Below, piece after piece: positions 53,284 to 61,699 of a DNA stretch of 64,000 nt. Numbering within the stretch: position 1 is the stretch's first letter; every line of letters begins with the position of its first letter. Source of the DNA: Candidatus Aminicenantota bacterium (GTDB taxonomy: Bacteria; Acidobacteriota; Aminicenantia; UBA2199); the NCBI GenBank assembly GCA_026393835.1, contig JAPKZK010000151.1:1-64000 (forward strand), in the 5' to 3' direction. Made by a program: the position numbers and the translations under genes. The notes under the pieces are model-generated. The model saw only the letters and a program-made list of their open reading frames with translations, was not told the origin of the DNA and searched no databases.

Positions 53284-55206
53284 GGTGTTTTTCTTTTTTA
53301 ACCGGGCGGCGATTTTTTCCATTTCCGAAACCAGTTCATCGATGCGTTTAAAGGCGGCCTGGTAAGGAACCGGGGTGTTCATATCCACGCCGGCCAATTT
53401 CAGCGTATCCAGGGGGTAACCGCTGCCCCCGGCTTTGAGAAAGGCCAGGTATTTTTCCCGTTCCGGTTGTTTGCCGTTGAGCACCATATCGCTCAGGGCC
53501 ATGGAGGCGATCATGCCGGTGCTGTAAGTATAGACATAATAGTTCCTGTAAAAATGGGGGACGCTGGCCCATTCATCCCGGATATAGTCCCCCACTTCCA
53601 CGACGCCTTTGTCATGGCCGTAATAGAACCGCGCCAGCTCCAGGTATTTTTGATCCAACCACTGCGGGGTCAGGGTTCGGTCTGCTTCGACCTCCCGGTG
53701 CATGGCCAACTCGAATTCGGCAAACTGTACCTGGCGATAAAGAGAACCTTTGATCTGTTGGATAAAGTTATCCAGGATAAATAATTTAAACAGGTCGTCT
53801 TTCTCATACTTCAGCAGGTATTGCATCAGGAGGTTTTCGTTAAAAGTAGAGGCGATCTCAGCCACGAAAGTGGTATAACCGGAGGTGGCAAAAGGCTGGG
53901 TTTTGCCGGCTAAATAGGTGTGCATGGCGTGGCCTAATTCGTGGGCCAGGGTGGAGACATTATAATAACTGCCGTCATAATTCATCTTGATATAGGGGTG
54001 AACGCCGTAGACGCCGCCGGAATAGGCGCCCTGCTGTTTGCCTTTATTGGGATATACGTCGATCCAGCGGCTATCGAACGCTTGCCGGACAATCTCGGTA
54101 TATTCCTTGCCCAGGGGCTGAAATGCCTTGAGAATGATTGCTTTGGCTTCATCATACGTATATTGTTTGTCCACACTCTCAACCGAGGAGGCATACACAT
54201 CGGCATATTTGAATTTATCCAACCCCAACAATTCTTTCTTTAAAGCCCAATAACGGTGAAACGGTTCCAGGTTTTCCCGGGTGTACTTGATCAGGTTATG
54301 AAACACCGCGGAATCGATGTTATCATCGTATAAAGCGGCTTCCAGGCAATCCCGGTATTTATGGACGCGGGCGTTGAAAAGATGCTGTTTCATCTCGCCA
54401 TCCAGCAGGACGGCAAAGGTGTTGGCGAATTTTTTGTGGTTTTCCCAGTAGGTTTGCATTGCCAGTTCCCGGTCGGCGCGGTTTTTACTTTCCCTGTATT
54501 TGGCGTAATTGGCGTAATTCAGGACTACTTTATTGCCGTCGGAAAATGTGATTTCGGGGGTGGGCAGTTCGACATTATTGAGGATACCGGAAGCAGTACC
54601 GGCGGTACCGGCAAATAAACCGGTCATACTGGCTATTTGCTGCTGGTCCGGCGGCAAGACATGTTTTGCTTGCTTGAAGACGTCTTCGAATTTGAACACA
54701 TAGGGTTTTAACCCAGGTTCGGCTTTCACATAACCCCCGAAGGTTTCCGGGCCCAGTTTTAAGATATCGGCGTCGATAAAGGCAAGTTTGGTGCGGGCTT
54801 TAACGCCCACGGCCTGGATCTCGCCCTTCAGGGCCTGGAACGTGGGATTGCCGAGGTCCGCATTATTCTGGTGACTGGCATAGGAGAAGAGGCGAAAGTT
54901 TTTTTTGAGTAGTTCATCGCGAAACTGCATCATGGCCAGCGTCTTTTGGGCGGAAGCGGTCCAATCGACAGCCATTTCATCGATCCGGTCGATCATTTGC
55001 ATGAATTGTTCTTTGTCTTTTTGCCATTCCCCCGGGGTGGAGTAGATATCCTCGATTTTCCAGGTGTATTCTACCGGGATATCTTTTCGATCCGTCGTGG
55101 AATAATCCGGGATTTTTGCCCGGGAGGTTTGGGCGTTCAACGTCAGCGGTATGACAAAGAATATGGCTAAAACAATGCATATTAATGTTTTCATTTTAAT
55201 TTTCAT
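53260..55206 (-). CDS. pepF: oligoendopeptidase F, exported (M3 family)
   Basis: 648 residues. A signal peptide (LICIVLAIFFVIPLTLNAQ) marks it as periplasmic, unlike classical cytosolic PepF. The zinc site HELGHAMH is at residues 422-429, with the third ligand in VAEIASTFNE further on. It degrades oligopeptides. The last dozen residues (KKKNTKPTNYTN) come from an intergenic-type repeat, so the original stop was probably lost and replaced. AAGGAGA precedes ATG 55206. Confidence 0.9.
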   Translation of the reverse strand: MKIKMKTLICIVLAIFFVIPLTLNAQTSRAKIPDYSTTDRKDIPVEYTWKIEDIYSTPGEWQKDKEQFMQMIDRIDEMAVDWTASAQKTLAMMQFRDELLKKNFRLFSYASHQNNADLGNPTFQALKGEIQAVGVKARTKLAFIDADILKLGPETFGGYVKAEPGLKPYVFKFEDVFKQAKHVLPPDQQQIASMTGLFAGTAGTASGILNNVELPTPEITFSDGNKVVLNYANYAKYRESKNRADRELAMQTYWENHKKFANTFAVLLDGEMKQHLFNARVHKYRDCLEAALYDDNIDSAVFHNLIKYTRENLEPFHRYWALKKELLGLDKFKYADVYASSVESVDKQYTYDEAKAIILKAFQPLGKEYTEIVRQAFDSRWIDVYPNKGKQQGAYSGGVYGVHPYIKMNYDGSYYNVSTLAHELGHAMHTYLAGKTQPFATSGYTTFVAEIASTFNENLLMQYLLKYEKDDLFKLFILDNFIQQIKGSLYRQVQFAEFELAMHREVEADRTLTPQWLDQKYLELARFYYGHDKGVVEVGDYIRDEWASVPHFYRNYYVYTYSTGMIASMALSDMVLNGKQPEREKYLAFLKAGGSGYPLDTLKLAGVDMNTPVPYQAAFKRIDELVSEMEKIAARLKKKNTKPTNYTN

Positions 55207-55220
55207 TTGCGACTCTCCTT

Positions 55221-55640
55221 TTATTCTTCATTTGCGATAAATCTTTTAAAAAATTCCTCCGGGATTCGCGCCGGTCTGTTGTTGTCATCGACGAATACGT
55301 GGAAGGTTTCAGCGGTTAAAATCACATGGTCGACGCCGCGGTATTGGTGAAGGATTTCGTATTGCATGGTAAAACTGGCGGCGGTGTGTTTGGTTATCCA
55401 TCCGTTAATCAGCAATTTATCGCCGGCTTTGGCCGGGCGTTTATATTCCAGTGCGGCCCGCGCCACTACGGGATAGCGGCGCCACTTGAAAAAATCATCA
55501 AAATTTAATCCCTTATAGGTCATAAAATCACAGCGGGCTTTTTCAAGGTAATTGAGGAATACGGCGTTATTGACATGGCCGAAAGAGTCCAGTTCATAAC
55601 TGGCAACGGTATGGAGGCTTTCCAGGATTTCTTTTTTCAA
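55221..55640 (-). CDS. hotdog-fold acyl-CoA thioesterase
   Basis: 139 residues of the 4-hydroxybenzoyl-CoA thioesterase/YbgC-like hotdog fold: YELDSFGHVNNAVFLNYLEKAR with the catalytic Asp (D18) and HVNN, then a central strand region. It hydrolyses acyl-CoA esters; the substrate is unknown. It overlaps the frr stop by 4 nt and ends 14 nt before pepF, extending the ribosomal-protein operon. Confidence 0.85.
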   Translation of the reverse strand: MKKEILESLHTVASYELDSFGHVNNAVFLNYLEKARCDFMTYKGLNFDDFFKWRRYPVVARAALEYKRPAKAGDKLLINGWITKHTAASFTMQYEILHQYRGVDHVILTAETFHVFVDDNNRPARIPEEFFKRFIANEE

Positions 55641-56200
55641 TCTTCTAAGATATGTTTTTCCTTGTTTTTCTGGATTTCGTCCAATTTCTTGATGCTTTCG
55701 TCGATGATCTTTTGCAAATCGTCGTAGGCCCTTTTTTCATCGTCTTCGGATATTTCTTTGTCTTCTTCCAGCATTTTGATCATGTCGCGGTACTCCCTGC
55801 GGATATTCCGGACGCTGGTTTTACGTTCTTCGGTATATCTTTTCAGGGTTTTTACGATCTCCTGCCGGCGCTGCTCATCCAGGGGGGGCACCGGCAACCG
55901 GATCACTTTCCCGTCTGAAATGGGATTCATGTCCAGGTGGGCGGCGCGGAGGGCTTTTTCAACATCGGTGAGGATGTTGTGGTCCCAGGGCTGGATAACA
56001 ATGAGATTGGCATCCGGTACAGACAGTGTGGCCACCTGGTTGATGGGGGTGGGCACACCGTAATAGTCTACGGTGACGCCATCCAGGGCGGAGACAGAGG
56101 CCCTGCCGGTCCGTAATTTTGAGATCTCTTTGTTGAAATCCTCGGCGATTTTTTTTTGTTTTCCTTTGGCTTCCTCCAGAATCTCTTTTATCATACTCAT
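55637..56200 (-). CDS. frr: ribosome recycling factor
   Basis: 187 residues, full length. Diagnostic blocks are LRTGRASVSALDGVTVDYYG, QPWDHNILTDVEKAL and VPPLDEQRRQEIVK. It splits post-termination ribosomes with EF-G. ATG 56200 follows GAGAGG. It follows pyrH, as in most bacteria. Confidence 0.96.
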   Translation of the reverse strand: MSMIKEILEEAKGKQKKIAEDFNKEISKLRTGRASVSALDGVTVDYYGVPTPINQVATLSVPDANLIVIQPWDHNILTDVEKALRAAHLDMNPISDGKVIRLPVPPLDEQRRQEIVKTLKRYTEERKTSVRNIRREYRDMIKMLEEDKEISEDDEKRAYDDLQKIIDESIKKLDEIQKNKEKHILED

Positions 56201-56217
56201 GCTTTACCTCTCTGGCA

Positions 56218-56979
56218 TCAAACATCTTCGCTTATTGCGTCGATGGCTGCGCTAGATGTTATGGATGTCCCGATATTCCTGTCGGTAATCGCTTTAACGA
56301 TATTCCCCTTTTGGGTTATATTAAAGATTTTGATATGTAAGTTATTGTCTTTGCATAAGGTAACGGCGGTGCTGTCCATTACTTTCAATGCCCGGGCAAT
56401 GACTTCGTCGTAAGATATACGATCGAATTTCACCAGGTTTTTTACTTTTTTGGGGTCATGGGCATAGGCGCCGTCCACCATGGTGCCTTTGAGGAGTAAA
56501 TCCGCGTTGATTTCGACGGCCCGCAGTGCGGCGGCGGTATCTGTCGTGAAATAGGGATTCCCGGTGCCGGCGGCAAATATAACGACCTGTCGGTTGGACA
56601 GGTAACGGCGGGCTTTTTTAGCGCTAAACGGTTCGGCGACTTCTTTTATTTCCAGGGCCGAGACGAGCTGTACCGGCAGTCCTTTTTTTTCCAGGGCGTT
56701 TTGTAGGGCAATGGCGTTGATAATGGTGGCAAGCATTCCCATGTAATCGGCGGATGTCCTCTCGATGTCCAGTTGAGTTGCTTCCGCACCCCTGAAGAAA
56801 TTTCCGCCACCGATGACGATGGCGATTTCCACTCCCCGTTCATGGACCTGATGGATTTCCCCGGCAATATCGTCGATGATTGAAGGGGAAATGCCGTAGG
56901 CCAGGTCGCCTTTAAGGGCTTCGCCGCTTAGCTTTAAAACAACCCGTTTGCAATATGGAGCAGCGTCGCCCGTATCCAT
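56218..56979 (-). CDS. pyrH: UMP kinase
   Basis: 253 residues. KRVVLKLSGEALKGD at the start, VIGGGNFFRGAEA, ERTSADYMGMLATIINA and FAAGTGNPYFTTDTAAALRA are family signatures. It phosphorylates UMP to UDP as a hexamer. No clear Shine-Dalgarno is seen; translation is probably coupled to tsf, which ends 14 nt upstream. Confidence 0.96.
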   Translation of the reverse strand: MDTGDAAPYCKRVVLKLSGEALKGDLAYGISPSIIDDIAGEIHQVHERGVEIAIVIGGGNFFRGAEATQLDIERTSADYMGMLATIINAIALQNALEKKGLPVQLVSALEIKEVAEPFSAKKARRYLSNRQVVIFAAGTGNPYFTTDTAAALRAVEINADLLLKGTMVDGAYAHDPKKVKNLVKFDRISYDEVIARALKVMDSTAVTLCKDNNLHIKIFNITQKGNIVKAITDRNIGTSITSSAAIDAISEDV

Positions 56980-56993
56980 GTTATATCAGGATA

Positions 56994-57596
56994 TTAAAAT
57001 TCTTCGCCTACTTGATAGCGAACAAATCGTTTTACGGCTATATTTTCACCCATTTTGTGAATTTTTTCGGCGATCAAGTCCTGGATGGTTTTGGAATCAT
57101 CTTTAAAGAAGGCTTGATGGATCAGGCATGCTTCCGAATAGTATTTTTGCAGTTTTCCTTCCACGATTTTTTCCATAATGTTGGCCGGTTTGCCTGATTT
57201 TTGCAACTGTTCCAGGTAGATTTCTTTTTCTTTTTCCAGTATCGCTTCCGGGATATCTTTTTCGGAGATATACGCGGGGTTCATGGCGGCAATTTGCATG
57301 GCCACGTCTTTCAGCAGGGCCTGAAATTCATCGTTTTTGGCGACGAAATCGGTTTCGCAGCCCAGTTCGACTATCACGCCGATCTTTTTATTGGTATGGA
57401 TATAGGAACCGACGGCGCCCTGGTTTGTGGCCCGTGAGGCTTTGGCTTTGGCTTTTTCAAATCCTTTTTTGCGCAGCATCTCCACGGCTTTGTCGTAATC
57501 GTTATCGGCGTCGGCAATGGCCTTTTTGCATTCCATTATGCCGATCCCGGTTTGTTCCCTTAATTTTTTTACCAGGTTCATATCCGCATTCGCCAT
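56994..57596 (-). CDS. tsf: elongation factor Ts (short form)
   Basis: 200 residues, the short form (as in Thermus) rather than the ~280-residue enterobacterial type. LVKKLREQTGIGIMECKKAI and the TDFVAKNDEF core motif are present. It exchanges GDP for GTP on EF-Tu. AAGGAG precedes ATG 57596. Lies between rpsB and pyrH. Confidence 0.96.
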   Translation of the reverse strand: MANADMNLVKKLREQTGIGIMECKKAIADADNDYDKAVEMLRKKGFEKAKAKASRATNQGAVGSYIHTNKKIGVIVELGCETDFVAKNDEFQALLKDVAMQIAAMNPAYISEKDIPEAILEKEKEIYLEQLQKSGKPANIMEKIVEGKLQKYYSEACLIHQAFFKDDSKTIQDLIAEKIHKMGENIAVKRFVRYQVGEEF

Positions 57597-57618
57597 TTTA
57601 GTTCTCCTTTACTCTATA

Positions 57619-58506
57619 TTATAGGTCCTCTTTTTCGCCAGCCGGGGCATTTTCATCCTGGATTTCATCTGCTGTGGGTGCATCGACATCTTGGTAAAAT
57701 TTTTCATCCGTCATATCGGCTGCTGCTGCATTATCTAGCGTGGAAGGCGCCATAGTTGGCGTTTCCTCCCTGGCGACGTTTTCCTCGACGGCCAGCATTT
57801 CCTGGTTCAACGAACCGGACAAGCGTTTTTCCAGTCCCAGTTTCACGGCTTCGCCGAATTTTGAGGTGAATAATTTGATGGACCTGATGGCATCGTCATT
57901 TCCCGGTACGGGGTAATTGATGCCTTCGGGGTTGGCGTTGGTATCGACAATACCGACAATGGGAATGCCTAATTTTTTGGCTTCGAACACCGCGATTTCT
58001 TCGAAATTGGAATCGATAACGATCAACACACCGGGAAGTTCTTTGATACTCCGGACACCCCATAGATTTTTATAGAGTTTTTTGTAGATTTTTTCCATCC
58101 GGGATTGTTCTTTTTTGGGTTTCACTTCCCAGCGGCCGTCTTTTTTCATTTCGTCGAGGTCGATCAGTTTTTCGATGCTTTTCTTAACCATGGGAAAGTT
58201 GGTCAGCAAACCACCCAACCAGCGTTTATTGACATAGTGCATGCCGGTTTCTTCGGAGATATCCGTAATAATGGATTGCGCTTGTTTTTTGGTCCCCACT
58301 ATAAGCGCTTCTTTGCCGACTGCCACCACATCGGTTACGAAATTCAGCGCTTGCTTGAATAATTCGATGGATGTTTGCAGGTTGATGATATATATCCCGT
58401 TCTTCTTCCCGTAGATATAGGGTTTCATTTTGGGATTCCATTTCCGCACCTGGTGGCCGAAATGAACGCCGGCTTCCAGCATTTCTCTCATATTTACAGA
58501 AACCAT
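57619..58506 (-). CDS. rpsB: 30S ribosomal protein S2 with acidic tail
   Basis: 295 residues. The core runs MLEAGVHFGHQVRKWNPKMK ... VVDTNANPEGINYPVPGNDDAIRSIKL. A C-terminal extension of ~60 residues, rich in Ala, Asp and Glu, makes it longer than the usual ~230-260. GGAGG precedes ATG 58506. Confidence 0.96.
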   Translation of the reverse strand: MVSVNMREMLEAGVHFGHQVRKWNPKMKPYIYGKKNGIYIINLQTSIELFKQALNFVTDVVAVGKEALIVGTKKQAQSIITDISEETGMHYVNKRWLGGLLTNFPMVKKSIEKLIDLDEMKKDGRWEVKPKKEQSRMEKIYKKLYKNLWGVRSIKELPGVLIVIDSNFEEIAVFEAKKLGIPIVGIVDTNANPEGINYPVPGNDDAIRSIKLFTSKFGEAVKLGLEKRLSGSLNQEMLAVEENVAREETPTMAPSTLDNAAAADMTDEKFYQDVDAPTADEIQDENAPAGEKEDL

Positions 58507-58516
58507 TATAATCCTC

Positions 58517-58921
58517 CTATCTCTTGTGGTACTGGGATGCTTTCCTGGCTTTGAGGAGTCCGTATTTCTTTCGTTCCGTTTCCCTGGCGTCCCTGGTAAG
58601 CATGCCGGCTTTTTTCAACGCCGGTCTCAGTTCTGTGTTGTATTCCAGCAATGCGCGCGCCAAACCCAATTTAATGGCGTCTGTCTGAGCCGAGACCCCA
58701 CCACCGTAAACATTGATAAAGATATCGAAGTTTTCCAGTGTATTGGTGATGGAAAGAGGCTTATTAATGGTTATCTTATGGATTTTCAATGGAAAATATT
58801 CATCGAAAACTCTTTTTCTTTTGTTGACAATCAACTTAATGTCACCTTTTCCGGGCCTTAAATAAACTCTCGCGATACTTGTTTTTCTACGTCCTGTTCC
58901 GTAATACTGAACAATGCTCAA
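58517..58921 (-). CDS. rpsI: 30S ribosomal protein S9
   Basis: 134 residues: YYGTGRRKTSIARVYLRPG at the start, GGGVSAQTDAIKLGLARALL, and the basic end KKYGLLKARKASQYHKR. Follows rplM by 10 nt. The C-terminal arg/lys tail that contacts P-site tRNA is present. Confidence 0.96.
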   Translation of the reverse strand: MSIVQYYGTGRRKTSIARVYLRPGKGDIKLIVNKRKRVFDEYFPLKIHKITINKPLSITNTLENFDIFINVYGGGVSAQTDAIKLGLARALLEYNTELRPALKKAGMLTRDARETERKKYGLLKARKASQYHKR

Positions 58922-58931
58922 TCTGCCCCTC

Positions 58932-59381
58932 CTAATCTACCTTTAAAGTTTCCGGTTTCTGGGCTTGATGTTTATGCTCAGTACCGGCGTATACTTTAAG
59001 TTTCTTTAAGATTTTCCTGTTAAGTTTGTTTTTCGGCAGCATTCCTTTAACCGCATGGGTCAAAATCCGGTCCGGGTGTTTGGCCAGCATGTTTTTGTAG
59101 GATGTTTCCTTCAGTCCGCCCATGAAGCCGGAATGCCTGTAATACATTTTTTGTTCTTCTTTTTTGCCGGTGAGTTTTACTTTGTCGGCATTGATCACGA
59201 TTACAAAATCACCGGCGTCGAAGAAAGGCGTGTAGGTGGCTTTGTTTTTGCCCCTCAGGATATTGGCTACGCTGGAAGCGAGTCTGCCAAGCACGACTCC
59301 GTCGGCATTAATCAGCCACCACTTTTTCTCTATTGTGTCTATTTGTGGCACAAAGGTCTTATTGCTCTTGCTCAATTTCAT
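58932..59381 (-). CDS. rplM: 50S ribosomal protein L13
   Basis: 149 residues: KKWWLINADGVVLGRLAS, then YRHSGFMGGLKE and GMLPKNKLNRKILKKLKVYA. First gene of the rplM-rpsI-rpsB-tsf-pyrH-frr run, with a strong promoter at 59411-59439. Confidence 0.96.
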   Translation of the reverse strand: MKLSKSNKTFVPQIDTIEKKWWLINADGVVLGRLASSVANILRGKNKATYTPFFDAGDFVIVINADKVKLTGKKEEQKMYYRHSGFMGGLKETSYKNMLAKHPDRILTHAVKGMLPKNKLNRKILKKLKVYAGTEHKHQAQKPETLKVD

Positions 59382-59410
59382 ACTTTACCTCATTTTCAAG
59401 TGTAAGTCCT

Positions 59411-59439
59411 AATTTATAATATTTTTGAGGTTTTGTCAA
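59411..59439 (-). promoter_or_regulatory. promoter of the rplM operon
   Basis: On the minus strand TTGACA (59439-59434) is followed by TATAAATT (59418-59411): a -10 of TAAATT gives a 17-base spacer, and TATAAA a 15-base one. The leader would be about 25-30 bases with GAGG before the ATG. Confidence 0.65.
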
Positions 59440-59599
59440 GCTGTTTGCTGTTGAGAATTAAAAAAAAATGAGGTTTTCTTCTTGAAATGTCCTTTTTTTT
59501 TCTTTACAATAGGGGTCTATAAAAAGGAATCGGCCTCAAACGCGTCGAAGTAAAAAGAATCGCAAAGGTAAAACTTTTTTTTGGCAGTAAGGAGCATGA

Positions 59600-60907
59600 A
59601 TGATGAAACGGAGTTTGCTGTGTGGTATATGGATTTGGTTTGTCCTGGCGGGTGGTTTTGGTTTTCTCAAGGCGGAGGAACCCGGGAAGCCGCCGCCGTC
59701 CTCGAAGTTCCAGGTGAATTTTTCCGAGAGGTTTCGACTGGAGGGCTGGGATAATGCGGTCAGTCTTGACAAAAATGCCGGGGACGCCGCTGTTTACACA
59801 CGGAACCGGACATCCCTGTCGCTACGTTGGTTGCCCCTTCGGGACCTGGAATTATCGGTGAAATCGACCAATGAGTTCCGCAATTATTTGACTCCCAAAG
59901 GCATTAAGTTCAAGTTCCACGAGGTTTTTATCGACCAGTTGTATGTGAAGTGGACCGGGGTGGGCCGGTGGCCGTTAACGCTTACCGTGGGGCGGCAAAA
60001 TATTACGCTGGGCGAGGGGTTTGTGGTAATGGACGGGGGTCCGCTGGACGGTTCACGGTCTATTTATTTTAATGCGGTCCGGGCGGATTACCGGTTTAAT
60101 GATAATCACGGGGTAACGGCTTTTTTTTGTTATCAACCGGAAACGGATGTTCTGCTGCCGGTGATTAACAACCTGGATGCACCTATGATCGAGCAGCCGG
60201 AGCAGGGGCTGGGGTTGTATTACACGGGTACGTTTGCTAAATCGTCCATGGAGGCATATGCCATCAGGAAAGATATTAAACGTACTACAAAGCAGCCGGC
60301 GGCCTCCGGCATTAATGCGCTGGGCGCCCGGGTCACGCTGCCGGTGCTTTCGCGATTATCGATAACAGCGGAGGGGGCGTTTCAATTCGGCGCGCGGGGC
60401 GACGCCCACCTGGCGGCCCTGGGGGGGTATTTTCATTGGGATTACAAGTTTGCTGAATCGATACCGCTGCTGAGAATGTTTACTTTCGGCGGGATTTACC
60501 TGGGCGGCGACGACCCGGCCACACCGAAAATGGAGGGTTGGGACCCGTTGTTCAGCCGGTGGCCCCGGTGGAGCGAAGCGTACATTTATACGTTGATTAA
60601 AGAACACAGTGTGGCTTACTGGAGTAATTTGAATTCGCTTTATTTTTCGCTGCTGCTGGATTTAACCGAACGTATGAACCTGGTATTGACCTGGCATCGC
60701 CTGGGCGCCAATGAGAGGAATTTTGCGGCTTTCCCGGGTGGGGAGGGTAGGACCCGGGGCGACCTTTTGATCGGGCGGCTGGATTTTAAGATCGATCGAT
60801 ATTTTTCCGGGCACTTTTTATGGGAGCATTTCAGGCCGGGGAATTTTTATTTTGAGGGCGCAGCCCGGTACAACTGGCTCCGGTTCGAGTTGATGTACAG
60901 GATTTAG
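59600..60907 (+). CDS. outer-membrane beta-barrel protein, alginate-export type
   Basis: 435 residues: signal peptide (LLCGIWIWFVLAGGFGFLKA), then alternating beta strands such as FQVNFSERFRLEGWDN, NRTSLSLRWLP and VYVKW-like segments, LTVGRQNITLGEGFVVMDGG, and a C-terminal strand ending RFELMYRI. This matches the alginate_export porin family, which forms outer-membrane channels for anionic sugars. The substrate is unknown. AAGGAG precedes ATG 59600. Transcribed away from the ribosomal operon. Confidence 0.8.
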   Translation: MMKRSLLCGIWIWFVLAGGFGFLKAEEPGKPPPSSKFQVNFSERFRLEGWDNAVSLDKNAGDAAVYTRNRTSLSLRWLPLRDLELSVKSTNEFRNYLTPKGIKFKFHEVFIDQLYVKWTGVGRWPLTLTVGRQNITLGEGFVVMDGGPLDGSRSIYFNAVRADYRFNDNHGVTAFFCYQPETDVLLPVINNLDAPMIEQPEQGLGLYYTGTFAKSSMEAYAIRKDIKRTTKQPAASGINALGARVTLPVLSRLSITAEGAFQFGARGDAHLAALGGYFHWDYKFAESIPLLRMFTFGGIYLGGDDPATPKMEGWDPLFSRWPRWSEAYIYTLIKEHSVAYWSNLNSLYFSLLLDLTERMNLVLTWHRLGANERNFAAFPGGEGRTRGDLLIGRLDFKIDRYFSGHFLWEHFRPGNFYFEGAARYNWLRFELMYRI

Positions 60908-61088
60908 AAAAAGTATTTTTTACCGGGAAACGACTTGAATTTGATTTTTCATTTAACTATAATACCTTGTATGAAAAAAAATAAAAACACAAGGCCCACG
61001 GAACATACGGGACATACGAAACACACGAAAAATACGGAACGTTCTGTAAATATGATGCGTCCGTGGGTTTTCTTGAAAAGAGGGTAAG

Positions 61089-61649
61089 ATGAAAAAGATA
61101 ATTTTTTTCGCAATCATGGCAATCCTGGTAAGCGCCGTGGGCGCTGCGCAGGACAAGCAAGAGACGCAGACCGACCCGGTTAAACAGGAACAGCAGGCGC
61201 AGCAAACGGAACAAACGGAGCCGACGACCCAGGGCGTCCCGGCCGCCCAGGATAAACCGGCTCAACCGGAAGAAACGGACCTCGGTAAAGTCTATATCCC
61301 CAGGGACTTTGTGCATGCAGACAAAGATTATATCAAAGGGAATTACTATATTTCTTTAATTGAAAAGGACGGGGCCCCCTGGTTTAAGGTTTTTAATAAT
61401 AAGAAGGAACTGCTTTTCGAGGAATTGGCCGTGGTTAAAGCTTACGAGGGTAAAACCAAACGATCCGGACTCAGGGTCCGCAAAGAGTTTCTCAAAGACT
61501 TCGAATACTTTCGGATACTGGTGATTAAACCGGATAGCCACCTATTGGCGTATTTCCTGGTGAAACAAAAAGAAGTCCCGGCCCCACCGCCGCCGCCGAC
61601 AGGGACAGAGAAAAAAGCAGAGGAAGAGAAAAAGGCAGAGGATTTGTAA
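61089..61649 (+). CDS. secreted hypothetical protein with Gln/Pro-rich linkers
   Basis: 186 residues: signal peptide (IIFFAIMAILVSAVGAA), a ~45-residue Gln/Thr/Pro linker, a compact central domain (~65-160, KVYIPRDFVHADKDYIKGNY ... LRVRKEFLKDFEYFRILVIK), then a proline run and a Lys/Glu tail. No family recognised; a periplasmic tether or adaptor would fit the layout. The AAGAGGGTAAG before ATG 61089 is a fair ribosome binding site. Confidence 0.65.
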   Translation: MKKIIFFAIMAILVSAVGAAQDKQETQTDPVKQEQQAQQTEQTEPTTQGVPAAQDKPAQPEETDLGKVYIPRDFVHADKDYIKGNYYISLIEKDGAPWFKVFNNKKELLFEELAVVKAYEGKTKRSGLRVRKEFLKDFEYFRILVIKPDSHLLAYFLVKQKEVPAPPPPPTGTEKKAEEEKKAEDL

Positions 61650-61699
61650 AGAGGATTTGTAATTTGTAAGCATTATATATAAGTGGGTAATGAACCGGG

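Noticed and set aside
59470..59540. Poly-T/poly-A tracts near 59.5 kb as terminators.
   Set aside because: No adjoining GC-rich stem; the region is simply the AT-rich divergent promoter gap.
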